Shown in pieces: positions 17,214 through 24,150 of a stretch of DNA of 64,000 nt. Each line of letters begins with the position of its first letter. The first letter of the stretch is position 1. Source of the DNA: Nocardiopsis potens DSM 45234 (GTDB taxonomy: Bacteria; Actinomycetota; Actinomycetes; Streptosporangiales; Streptosporangiaceae); NCBI RefSeq assembly GCF_000341105.1, contig NZ_ANBB01000021.1, positions 62,001 to 126,000 of the forward strand. The letters are read 5' to 3'. The position numbers were made by a program, and so were the translations under genes. The notes beneath the pieces were generated by a model. That model ran no database searches. It was not told the DNA's origin and worked only from the letters and a program-made list of their open reading frames with translations.

Positions 17214-18206
17214 ATGGATACCGTCCCCGTCCTCTTCCTCACCGGCCTGGTCGTGGGCTACTTCGTGCTCGCCGGGTGCGACATCGGCCTGGGCATGCTC
17301 ATGCCCTACCTGGCCCGCACCCCGACCGAGCGGCGGCGCCTGGTGTCGGCCGCCGCCCCCTACTTCCTCGGCACCGAGGTGTGGCTGGTGGGCGCGGTCG
17401 GCGTCGTGGCCGGCCTCTTCCCGGAGCTGAAGAGCGCGCTCTTCGGCGGCCTGTGGCCGGTGTTCAGCGTGCTGCTCGCGGCGTGGCTGCTGCGCGACGC
17501 CGGACTGTGGTTCCGGGCCCGCATCGACACCGACTCCTGGCGGAGGGCGTGCGACGCGCTGATCGTCGGCGGCAGCTGGGTGCTCGCGCTGAGCTGGGGC
17601 GCGGTGCTGGCCGGGCTGATCGCCGGCGGGGCGGCGCCGAGCGTGTTCACCGTCGCCTGCACGCTGGCCGTGGCCGCGCTCTTCCTGCTGCGCGGTGCCG
17701 CGTTCGGCGCGGAGCGCCTGGTGCCGGCGGAGGCCGGGGAGGCGGCGAGCGCCGACGACGCCGGGCGGCTCACCCGGGTGCTGGCCCGCGTCGCGCTGGG
17801 CGCGGCCGCGGTGACCGCGGTGGCGGCGGTGCTGCCCGGCGCCGCCGCGATCGAGCGGCCGCTGGCGCTGGCCGCCGCCGCGCTGGTGCCGGCCGCGGCG
17901 CTGGCGGCGACGGCCGGGCTGTCCGGTCCGCGGCTGTCCCGGCACACGTCGGCGGTGGCGATCGGCTCGGCCCCGCTGCTGGCGGCCGCCGCCCAGGCGC
18001 TGCCGCTGGACGGCCCGCCGGCGGGCGTCCTGGCCCTGGCCGGGATCGCGATCGTCCCGCTGGTCCCGCTGATGGCGGTGGGGCAGGTGGGGCTCTACCG
18101 GATGCTGCGCCGGCCCGCCGCCGACACCGGTTTCTTCGCCTCGCCGCCGGCCCCGGCGCTCCCGCCGCGCCGGAGGGCCGTGCCGGATCCGGCCATCCGG
18201 GGTTGA
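17214..18206 (+). CDS. cydB: Cytochrome bd-type ubiquinol oxidase subunit II
   Basis: The 330-residue membrane protein has eight or nine helices and starts VPVLFLTGLVVGYFVLAGCDIGLGMLMPYLAR, matching the CydB N-terminus, although the first Asp of the usual VLDGFDLG is Ala here. FLGTEVWLVGAVGVVAGLFPE and AWLLRDAGLWFRAR are also CydB-like. It lies 31 bp after cydA with AGGAGAACC before the ATG, so the two are co-transcribed. It is shorter than the E. coli protein (379), in keeping with the compact partner. No cydC/D or small subunit gene follows. Confidence 0.85.
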   Translation: MDTVPVLFLTGLVVGYFVLAGCDIGLGMLMPYLARTPTERRRLVSAAAPYFLGTEVWLVGAVGVVAGLFPELKSALFGGLWPVFSVLLAAWLLRDAGLWFRARIDTDSWRRACDALIVGGSWVLALSWGAVLAGLIAGGAAPSVFTVACTLAVAALFLLRGAAFGAERLVPAEAGEAASADDAGRLTRVLARVALGAAAVTAVAAVLPGAAAIERPLALAAAALVPAAALAATAGLSGPRLSRHTSAVAIGSAPLLAAAAQALPLDGPPAGVLALAGIAIVPLVPLMAVGQVGLYRMLRRPAADTGFFASPPAPALPPRRRAVPDPAIRG

Positions 18207-18280
18207 CCGCGGCGCCGCCCGGGCACCTGCCCCGAGTGGACGGGCGGCCCGGGCGGCCGCCCCCGTGCGGCCATCCCGAG

Positions 18281-18316
18281 GCGCGGGCCGCCCCATGCCC
18301 CCGGGGCGGCCCGCGC
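18281..18316 (+). terminator. Terminator after cydAB
   Basis: Perfect 14-bp arms GCGCGGGCCGCCCC (18281-18294) and GGGGCGGCCCGCGC (18303-18316) with an 8-nt loop lie 75 bp after the cydB stop. Confidence 0.7.
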
Positions 18317-18365
18317 GGATCCGGTGGAAGCGGGGCCCCAGGGCGTTTCCCACCCCCCTCCGAAC

Positions 18366-18395
18366 ACTCAGTGTGACATTATTTACACAGTGAGT
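18366..18395. promoter_or_regulatory. 30-bp imperfect palindrome over the promoter of the 18418 gene
   Basis: ACTCAGTGTG at the left and ACACAGTGAGT at the right face each other around an AT-rich centre that includes CATTATTTA, a likely -10 region. Eleven of 15 positions pair. It ends 22 bp before the start codon and looks like a TetR-type operator, but it is unrelated to the ACCAAGC family. Confidence 0.5.
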
Positions 18396-18417
18396 ATGGA
18401 CCGGGGGAAGGGGTCCG

Positions 18418-18786
18418 ATGTCGATCTCCGATCTGTTCGCCTCGGCGGACGACCAGCTCGATGTGCACGAACGGCTCCGCCTCTACGTCGAGGGGGTGCG
18501 CGAGCGGGCCGACCGGGCGGCGCCCTGGGGGCCGGACACCGTCGGCGTCCCCCGGCAGAACTGCGACAGCGGCCTGCTGCGCATCAACGACGTGGCGTTC
18601 TACGCCAACGCGCGGCACGAGATCTCGGCCTTCGCCGACCTCTGCCTCAACCTGCTCTCGCTGCACCGGCCGCGCGACGGCGGCGGGATCAGCAGCGGCC
18701 CCGGGCCCGCGGTGCAGCGCTGCCAGTGCTGCATGCTCCGCTGGCCCTGCCCGACCGTCCGCGAGATGAGCGCCCTGCTGGGGTGA
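18418..18786 (+). CDS. Small protein of unknown function with Cys-rich C-terminus
   Basis: I do not recognise this 122-residue protein beyond its resemblance to small actinobacterial hypotheticals. It is hydrophilic and helical, has four Cys (one near 43 and the C-terminal CQCCMLRWPCP), and no signal peptide or membrane segment. The RCQCCMLRWPCPT tail could bind a metal. The start at 18418 follows GGAAGGGG. A 30-bp palindrome covers its promoter. Its last 45 bases and stop codon are part of a 56-bp tandem duplication that extends toward the TetR gene at 18891. Confidence 0.65.
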   Translation: MSISDLFASADDQLDVHERLRLYVEGVRERADRAAPWGPDTVGVPRQNCDSGLLRINDVAFYANARHEISAFADLCLNLLSLHRPRDGGGISSGPGPAVQRCQCCMLRWPCPTVREMSALLG

Positions 18787-18853
18787 GCGCATCCAGGTGG
18801 CCCTGCCCGACCGTCCGCGGGATGAGCGCCCTGCTGGGGTGAGCGCATCCAGG
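18742..18853 (+). repeat. 56-bp tandem duplication across a stop codon
   Basis: 18742-18797 is repeated at 18798-18853 with one mismatch (GCGAGATG versus GCGGGATG). The unit contains the last 14 codons of the 18418 gene, its TGA and 11 further bases. Because the copy is downstream of the stop codon, the protein is not altered. The second copy ends at the TetR-gene operator. Confidence 0.9.
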
Positions 18854-18884
18854 CGAGCAAGCGATTGGACAGCGTCCGCATAAT
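18852..18884. promoter_or_regulatory. Promoter of the TetR gene with weak operator, site 8
   Basis: GGCGAGCAAGCGATTGGA (18852-18869) matches 13 of the 16 arm positions of the window's ACCAAGC(G/A)-N2-(C/T)GCTTGGT palindrome when the variants seen at other sites are allowed. It is followed by CATAAT (18879-18884), whose expected start is at or next to the GTG at 18891, so the mRNA is probably leaderless. The layout suggests autorepression. Confidence 0.5.
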
Positions 18885-18890
18885 GGGAGC

Positions 18891-19604
18891 GTGAACACCC
18901 GCAGCAGCGCCACCGGCGCCTCACCCTCCGACCAGGACTCCGACCAGGGCGGCGGCGCGCGCACGCCGTCCCGCGCCCCGCGCAGGCGGGGCCGCCAGTC
19001 CTCCGCGCTCGCCTCCGAGCGCCGGGTCGACCTGGTCCGGCTCGCCGCCGACCTCTTCGCGCAGAAGGGCTTCCAGGCCACCACCGTCCGCGAGATCGCC
19101 GACGAGGCCGGGATCCTCTCCGGGAGCCTCTACCACCACTTCGACTCCAAGGAGTCGATCGTGGACGAGGTGCTCTCCTCCTACCTCGACGAGCTGCTGG
19201 GCGACTACCGCGCCGCGCTGGAGCAGGGCGGCGAGCCCCGGGAGCTGCTCGGCCGGCTGATCAGCGCCGCGTACCGCTCGCTCAAGCCGCACCGCGCCGC
19301 GATCACCGTGCTGCAGAACGACTGGAACTACCTGCGCCAGTTCTCCCGGTTCGGCTACCTGGAGGAGGCCGAGCAGGAGATCCAGCGGATCTGGATGGAC
19401 GTGATCCGGGACGGCCAGGCCAAGGGCGCCTTCCGCCCGGACATCGACCCCAAGCTCACCTACCGGATGATCCGCGACACCATCTGGGTGGCGGTCCGGT
19501 GGTACCGGCCGGACGGCCCGCTCGGCACCGACGACCTGGCCGAGCACTTCATGACGGTGCTCTTCGACGGGATCAGCTTCGGCGAGCGCTCCTTCGAGTC
19601 CTGA
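18891..19604 (+). CDS. TetR-family regulator, KstR2-like
   Basis: The 237-residue protein has a disordered 38-residue N-terminus, a TetR DNA-binding domain (RVDLVRLAADLFAQKGFQATTVREIADEAGILSGSLYHHFDSKESIVDEVL) and an all-helical ligand domain. The phrases ATTVREIADEAGILSGSLYHHF and YRMIRDTIWVAVRWYRPDGPL closely resemble, from memory, KstR2, the CoA-thioester-responsive repressor of steroid C/D-ring catabolism in mycobacteria. It is the only TetR-type gene in the window and so the natural candidate for the repeated ACCAAGC palindromes, one of which overlaps its promoter. KstR2 sites in mycobacteria have CAAG-N2-CTTG, whereas the sites here have CAAG-N6-CTTG, so the assignment is not certain. 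Confidence 0.75.
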   Translation: MNTRSSATGASPSDQDSDQGGGARTPSRAPRRRGRQSSALASERRVDLVRLAADLFAQKGFQATTVREIADEAGILSGSLYHHFDSKESIVDEVLSSYLDELLGDYRAALEQGGEPRELLGRLISAAYRSLKPHRAAITVLQNDWNYLRQFSRFGYLEEAEQEIQRIWMDVIRDGQAKGAFRPDIDPKLTYRMIRDTIWVAVRWYRPDGPLGTDDLAEHFMTVLFDGISFGERSFES

Positions 19605-19794
19605 CCCGCGGCCCCTCCCCCGCGCCGCCGTCCCGACCGGCGCCGGGGCGGCGACGGCGCGGAGCCGGCGCGCCCGGCGTACACGCCCGGCGAGGTCGGT
19701 GAACGGCGGCGGCCGGCGCGTTAGCCTGGCCGCGCGGGCCGCCCCGGCGCCCGCGGCCGACACCCGACCCCGGACGTCCCGGAGGGCGCCTCCC

Positions 19795-20835
19795 ATGGCA
19801 CAGCGCACCCGCACCGGCGGGCCCGTCCCCGCGCAGCGCACCCGCGGCGGGCCCGCCCGGGAACCGCGGCCCGGGCCGCCGGACGGCACCGACTTCCGGG
19901 CCACCGCCACCGCCCGCAAACGCAGCTGGTACGGGGCGAAGAAGCACGTCAAGAGGTTCCTCGGCAGCCCGCTGCCGAACCTGGCGATGCGCGGCGCGGT
20001 CCGCTTCGCCGCGCCGGGGCTGCGCGCCACCGGCCGGCTCCCCGCGCCGTCCTCGGTCCGCGAGGTCACCGGATACGCGGGCGGCGCCTCCTTCACCATG
20101 CTCGCCCCGGCGCGCTGCGTGATCGCCAAGGAGCTGTACTGGGGGCGGGGCCGCCGCCCCGGCCCCGCCGACGACCTCGCAGTGCAGGCGTTCGCCGCGC
20201 TGGCCCGCCGGGCGCCGGCGGTGTTCGACATCGGCGCCTACACCGGGCTGTTCACCCTGGTCGGGACCGCGGTCAACGCCGAGCTGCGGGCGCACGCCTT
20301 CGAGATGGTCCCGGAGGTCTACCGCGGGCTGTTCGACAACGCGGTGCGCAACCGGGTGCTGCACCGCACCACGCTGCACCACGTGGGGGTCGGCGCGCCG
20401 GACGGCCTGGTCGCGATGCCCGCCGAGTCCGGCGACTCGGCGCTGCCCTGCTTCTACTCCAGCGAGATGGACTTCGCCGACGGCGTCCCGGTGCGCACCG
20501 TGGCGCTGGACGCGTTCACCGGCGAGGCGGGCGGCGCCGGCGGCGGGCGCCCGCTGCTCAAGGTGGACGTCGAGGGCACCGAGGCCGAGGTGTTCGCGCA
20601 CGGGCAGGACTTCCTCCGGGAGCACCGCCCGGACGTGCTGTGCGAGGTGCTGCCCGACGCCGACACCGACCGGCTGACCGGGCTGCTGGCGCCGTTCGGC
20701 TATCGCTTCCACCTGGTCGGGGAGCGGGCGCTGGCCCCCGCGGGGCCGCTCCGGGCGCACGACCGGTTCCGCGACTGGTTCTTCACCGCCCGCACTGCCG
20801 GCGACCTGCGCGCCCTGGGGGTCCCGGTGGCCTGA
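19795..20835 (+). CDS. FkbM-family SAM-dependent methyltransferase
   Basis: The 346-residue protein begins with about 60 basic, disordered residues. The FkbM methyltransferase core follows: VFDIGAYTGLFTLVG (motif I), AHAFEMVPEVYRGLFDN, VGVGAPDGLVAMP, and LLKVDVEGTEAEVFAHG with the family's DVEG motif, then DVLCEVLPDAD. The acceptor, probably a hydroxyl of a sugar or secondary metabolite, cannot be named. The ATG at 19795 follows GGAGGGCGCC, and an upstream in-frame GTG at 19699 was rejected for its low-complexity extension. It is 190 bp after the TetR gene and convergent with the Ltp2-like gene at 21077. Confidence 0.8.
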   Translation: MAQRTRTGGPVPAQRTRGGPAREPRPGPPDGTDFRATATARKRSWYGAKKHVKRFLGSPLPNLAMRGAVRFAAPGLRATGRLPAPSSVREVTGYAGGASFTMLAPARCVIAKELYWGRGRRPGPADDLAVQAFAALARRAPAVFDIGAYTGLFTLVGTAVNAELRAHAFEMVPEVYRGLFDNAVRNRVLHRTTLHHVGVGAPDGLVAMPAESGDSALPCFYSSEMDFADGVPVRTVALDAFTGEAGGAGGGRPLLKVDVEGTEAEVFAHGQDFLREHRPDVLCEVLPDADTDRLTGLLAPFGYRFHLVGERALAPAGPLRAHDRFRDWFFTARTAGDLRALGVPVA

Positions 20836-21076
20836 CCGGGCCGACCTGTGCAGCCGGTCCCGGCCGTTCCGCGGCGCGGTGATCGCGGCGCCGAGCGGCC
20901 GGCCGGGCGGCCCCCGGGACTCGTCGCCCGGGCCGCCGTCCGCCGGCCGGAAGGGCCGGCGCGGCACCGGCGGGGCCCCGGCCGGGTTCTCATGGGGCTC
21001 GCCCCCGGCCCGGCGGATACAGGCGGGCACCCTCGGGCCGCGCCCGGCCGGTACCGCCGGGGCGTCCTCCTCCCGG

Positions 21077-22240
21077 TCAGGCGGCGACGAGGAGGGCGGC
21101 GGCGCCGTAGGCGCCGCCGAAGCCGGTGCACAGCGCCGTCGACGCGCCGGGCACCTGGTTCACCCCGTCGCCGCGGAGCTGGCGGACGGCCTCGGCGGTG
21201 TTGTTCAGCCCGTGCACGTACCCCTCGGAGAGCAGGCCGCCGTGCGGGTTGACCGGGACGCCGCCGGCCGCCGCCGCGCCCGCCGCCGAGATCCCGCCGG
21301 AGCGCAGCACCCGGGCCATCTCCTCCGGGGCGACCAGGCCGAAGTCGGCGAGCTGGCGCGGCACCAGGAACGAGTAGGCGTCGTAGAGCAGGGCGACGTC
21401 GACGTCGGCGGGGCGCATCCCGGCGGCCGCGTACAGCTCCGGGGCCAGGCCGGCGGAGAACACCCCGGCCGGGTCGGGGGTGCGGTCCGGGCGGGAGTGC
21501 TCCGGCCGGCCGCCGCGCACCACGGCGCGGATCCGCGGCGCCCCGGCGGCGAGGCCCCGCCGGGAGCCGGTGACGACCAGCGCGCACGCGCCGTCGGTCT
21601 CCTGGCAGCAGTCGGCCCGGCGCAGCGGGTCGGAGACCATCGGCTCGGCGAGGTAGCCGGCCCGGTCCAGCGGGGTGCGGCGCAGCGCGCGCGGGTTGGC
21701 GGCGGCGTGCGCCCGGGACGCCTCGACCACGGCGGCCAGGTCGCGGGAGTCCAGCCCGGCCTCGTGCAGGTAGCGCCGGGCGACCATGGCGAAGGCGTTG
21801 ACCGGGCCCAGGACCCCGTAGGGGACGGTGAACTGCTGCTCGACGCCGGCGCCGAGGCGCAGCCCGGCGCGGTTCATCCGCTTCCCGGAGCGGCCGTTGA
21901 GCGCCCGGTAGACCAGGACCGTCTCGGCCTGGCCGGTGGCCACCAGCATGGCGGCGTCGCCGAGGATCGAGGCGCTCTGCGTGCCGCCGCCGCGGATCTC
22001 GTTGTGCCAGCCCAGCCGGTGCATGCCGAGTTCGCGGGCGAGATCGGTGACCGGCACCGAGTCGTCCAGGTGGTAGCTGAGCACCGCGTCGACGCCGTCC
22101 GGGCCGATCCCGGCGTCCGCGAGCGCGGCGCGGGCGGCCTCGGCGGCCAGTGAGAGCTCGGTGCGGCCCGAGGCGCGGCTGAGCGGGGTCGCTCCGACGC
22201 CGGCCACGGCCGCACGCTCGGCGATTCCGGTACCGGGCAC
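21077..22240 (-). CDS. Thiolase-fold lipid-transfer protein / Ltp2-like retro-aldolase, paralogue 2
   Basis: This 387-residue paralogue of the 9067 gene has the same architecture: AAVAGVGATPLSR start, ADCCQETDGACALVVTG, LLYDAYSFLVPRQ, HGGLLSEGYVHGLNNTAEA. The thiolase nucleophile position reads IRGGGTQSAS, again without Cys. Tyr286 and Tyr341 match the tyrosines of paralogue 1. It has no adjacent DUF35 gene; the DUF35 protein at 30338 is the possible partner. The GTG at 22240 follows GGGAGGCGCC. A KstR-box-like sequence lies at 22399 in its upstream region. Confidence 0.82.
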   Translation of the reverse strand: MPGTGIAERAAVAGVGATPLSRASGRTELSLAAEAARAALADAGIGPDGVDAVLSYHLDDSVPVTDLARELGMHRLGWHNEIRGGGTQSASILGDAAMLVATGQAETVLVYRALNGRSGKRMNRAGLRLGAGVEQQFTVPYGVLGPVNAFAMVARRYLHEAGLDSRDLAAVVEASRAHAAANPRALRRTPLDRAGYLAEPMVSDPLRRADCCQETDGACALVVTGSRRGLAAGAPRIRAVVRGGRPEHSRPDRTPDPAGVFSAGLAPELYAAAGMRPADVDVALLYDAYSFLVPRQLADFGLVAPEEMARVLRSGGISAAGAAAAGGVPVNPHGGLLSEGYVHGLNNTAEAVRQLRGDGVNQVPGASTALCTGFGGAYGAAALLVAA

Positions 22241-22398
22241 GGCGCCTCCCGCGCAGAGACGCCGCCCGCCGGGGACGGGGCGCGATCCATCCCCGGCGGG
22301 CGACGCGTTCTTCCGCCTGCCGCCCGGTGGCCGCCCGCCGGGTCCGCGCCCGGTCCGGGCGCCCGCACCGGGCCCGGCTCTGCCCCAGAAGGTAATAC

Positions 22399-22412
22399 TG
22401 TAACTCGTTCTA
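22399..22412. promoter_or_regulatory. KstR-box-like palindrome upstream of Ltp2-like paralogue 2
   Basis: TGTAACTCGTTCTA fits TNNAACNNGTTNNA, the consensus I recall for KstR, the other steroid-catabolism TetR repressor. On the minus strand it lies between TTGCGC (-35-like) and the TATTAC region (-10-like), about 165 bp upstream of the start at 22240. A single 14-bp match with six fixed bases can be chance. The remainder of the 305-bp gap shows only the terminator of the Dabb gene. Confidence 0.4.
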
Positions 22413-22492
22413 GCGCAACCCTCGGGACCGATCCGGTACCTTCCGGGCCGCTTTCCGCTCCCCCGGGAACAGGGCGCCGAGGGGCACGAGAG

Positions 22493-22522
22493 CGGGGCGG
22501 GCGCCGACCGGCGCCCGCCCCG
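22493..22522 (-). terminator. Terminator after the Dabb gene
   Basis: CGGGGCGGGCGCC (22493-22505) and GGCGCCCGCCCCG (22510-22522) form a perfect 13-bp stem with a 4-nt loop, 24 bases beyond the stop of the leftward Dabb gene. Confidence 0.7.
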
Positions 22523-22545
22523 GAGACGGTGAACGAGAACGCGAT

Positions 22546-22863
22546 CTAATCGGACTCCGGGTCGGACTCCGGGAGGACGAACTGCACCGCCGACCGCGCG
22601 GCCAGCAGCGGCTTGATCAGCCCCAGCACGGCCCGGTGGTCCGGGTGGTCCCGGTAGGCGGCGAAGCCGTCCGCGTCGTCGACGTCGGCCACCACGGCGA
22701 AGTCGGAGTTGCCCTCGGAGATGCCCAGGTCCGGGCCGAAGCTGTAGCCGCGCAGCGCCGGGATGAGCCCCGGAAGCCGGGAGAGCGCCCCCTCGATCTC
22801 GGCGACCCGCTCCGGCGTCGCCTCGGAGTTCCAGCTGAACAGCGCGATGTGCCTGATTGCCAT
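22546..22863 (-). CDS. Dabb (stress-responsive A/B barrel) family protein
   Basis: The 105-residue protein MAIRHIALFSWNSEATPERVAEIEGAL...GYSFGPDLGISEGNSDFAVVADVDDADGFAAYRDHPDHRAVL has the ferredoxin-like Dabb fold, seen in small dimeric proteins and in some cyclases and olivetolic-acid-cyclase-like enzymes of catabolic or polyketide pathways. The conserved start His (RHIALF) and the HPDH segment are present. The ATG at 22863 was preferred to an upstream Met at 22902 because it matches the family N-terminus, although no good SD is seen. It diverges from the LLM gene at 23034 across operator site 4. Confidence 0.8.
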   Translation of the reverse strand: MAIRHIALFSWNSEATPERVAEIEGALSRLPGLIPALRGYSFGPDLGISEGNSDFAVVADVDDADGFAAYRDHPDHRAVLGLIKPLLAARSAVQFVLPESDPESD

Positions 22864-22963
22864 GTGCCCGAACCTAGCGGCCCGCCCCCGCCCGCGCGGC
22901 ACCGGCCCCGCGCCCGGCGGGCGGCCGGCCCGTCCGGCGCTGGCCAGGCTCGGGGGCGGCTGT

Positions 22964-22988
22964 TACGCTACCCAAGCGAGCGCTTGGT
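22964..22988. promoter_or_regulatory. Promoter -10 plus TetR-type operator, site 4
   Basis: CCCAAGCGAGCGCTTGGT (22971-22988) follows a -10-like TACGCT (22964-22969) by one base, the same layout as site 1. It lies 45 bp before the LLM start at 23034 and between divergent genes, so it can also act on the Dabb gene. Confidence 0.7.
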
Positions 22989-23033
22989 ATGAGGCGGTGC
23001 AGAGACCCCATCGCGCGAGGAGCGGCCCGAGCA

Positions 23034-24104
23034 ATGAAGTTCTCCACGTTCCACCTGTTCCACCGCTTCGACGGGCAGTCGTTCGGAGAGGTGTACGACT
23101 ACCACGTCGAGCTCATCGAACTCGCCGAGGAGCTGGGCTTCGACGGGGTGCGCCTCGCCGAGCACCACTTCCGCGACTACGGTGCGGTGCCCTCGGTGCT
23201 GACCTTCCTCGGGCACCTGGCCGGCCGGACCGAGCGGCTGCGGCTGGGCACCGGGATCGTGGTGCTGCCGCTGTACGACCCGGTGCACGTCGCCGAGCAG
23301 GCCGCCCTGGTCGACGTGGTCTCCGGGGGGCGGCTGGACTTCGGGGTCGGGCGCGGCTACCAGAGCTTCGAGTTCGACGGGTTCGGCGTCGACCTGGCCC
23401 AGGCGCGCGCCCGGTTCGACGAGTCGCTCGGGGTGATCCGCGCGCTGTGGAGCGGAGAGCGGGTGCGCCACGAGGGCGAGTTCCACCGGGTGGCGCCCGG
23501 CCTCGACGAGGGCGTCGCCCTGGTGCCGCTCCCGCTCCAGGACCCGCACCCGCCGATCCACGTCGCCGCGGTCAGCCCGGAGACCGTCGAGCGCTACGCC
23601 GCCCGCGGCCTGCCCGTGCTCGCCGACCCGGCGGCCCCGTTCCGCAAGGTCGCCCGGGCCGCCGAGACCTGGCGGGCCACCGCGGCCGCGCACGGCCACG
23701 ACCCGGACGCCGCCGAACTCGTGGTCAGCCGGTCGGTCTACGTGGCGCCCACCGCCGAGCAGGCGCGCGAGGACCTGGAGCGGTTCGAGTCCTCCTTCGA
23801 CCGGTCCCGCATCTTCAACGAGCGCAGCGCACCGGTGGACCGGCGCACCGGCGAGGTCGCCGAGGGCTTCGAGTACTGGCAGAACCGCTACCTCAAGGGC
23901 GGCTCGGTCGGTCCCGACTTCCGCTGGGAGCAGCTGGAGGTGATCGGCGACCCCGAGCGCGTGGTCGGCCAGATCGCCATGCTCCGCGAGATGGGCTTCG
24001 ACCACCTGCTCTGCGACTTCGGCAGCACCCGGCCGATGCCGGTCGAGGAGATGAAGAAGGTGCTGAAGTTCTTCGCGGCCGAGGTCATGCCGGCCTTCCG
24101 GTGA
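23034..24104 (+). CDS. LLM-class flavin-dependent monooxygenase, paralogue 2
   Basis: The 356-residue luciferase-like protein starts MKFSTFHLFHRFDGQSFGEVYDYHVELIELAEELGFDGVRLAEHHF, then RLRLGTGIVVLPLYDPVHVAEQAALVDVVSGGRLDFGVGRGY, the same core as paralogue 1 at 4193. It probably oxidises the same class of substrate using FMNH2. The ATG at 23034, with GCGAGGAGCGG upstream, was chosen over 22989, which lies inside the operator region. It is 46 bp ahead of an acyl-CoA-synthetase homologue without a P-loop, repeating the gene pair at 4193-6375. Confidence 0.85.
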   Translation: MKFSTFHLFHRFDGQSFGEVYDYHVELIELAEELGFDGVRLAEHHFRDYGAVPSVLTFLGHLAGRTERLRLGTGIVVLPLYDPVHVAEQAALVDVVSGGRLDFGVGRGYQSFEFDGFGVDLAQARARFDESLGVIRALWSGERVRHEGEFHRVAPGLDEGVALVPLPLQDPHPPIHVAAVSPETVERYAARGLPVLADPAAPFRKVARAAETWRATAAAHGHDPDAAELVVSRSVYVAPTAEQAREDLERFESSFDRSRIFNERSAPVDRRTGEVAEGFEYWQNRYLKGGSVGPDFRWEQLEVIGDPERVVGQIAMLREMGFDHLLCDFGSTRPMPVEEMKKVLKFFAAEVMPAFR

Positions 24105-24150
24105 CCGGCGCGCCGCGCTCCCCCGTCCCCTCCCCGCCCCCGGAGGCAGC

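Noticed and set aside
18891-19604. Calling the TetR gene a proven kstR2
   Set aside because: Resemblance is from memory and the operators have a different half-site spacing, so only KstR2-like is claimed.
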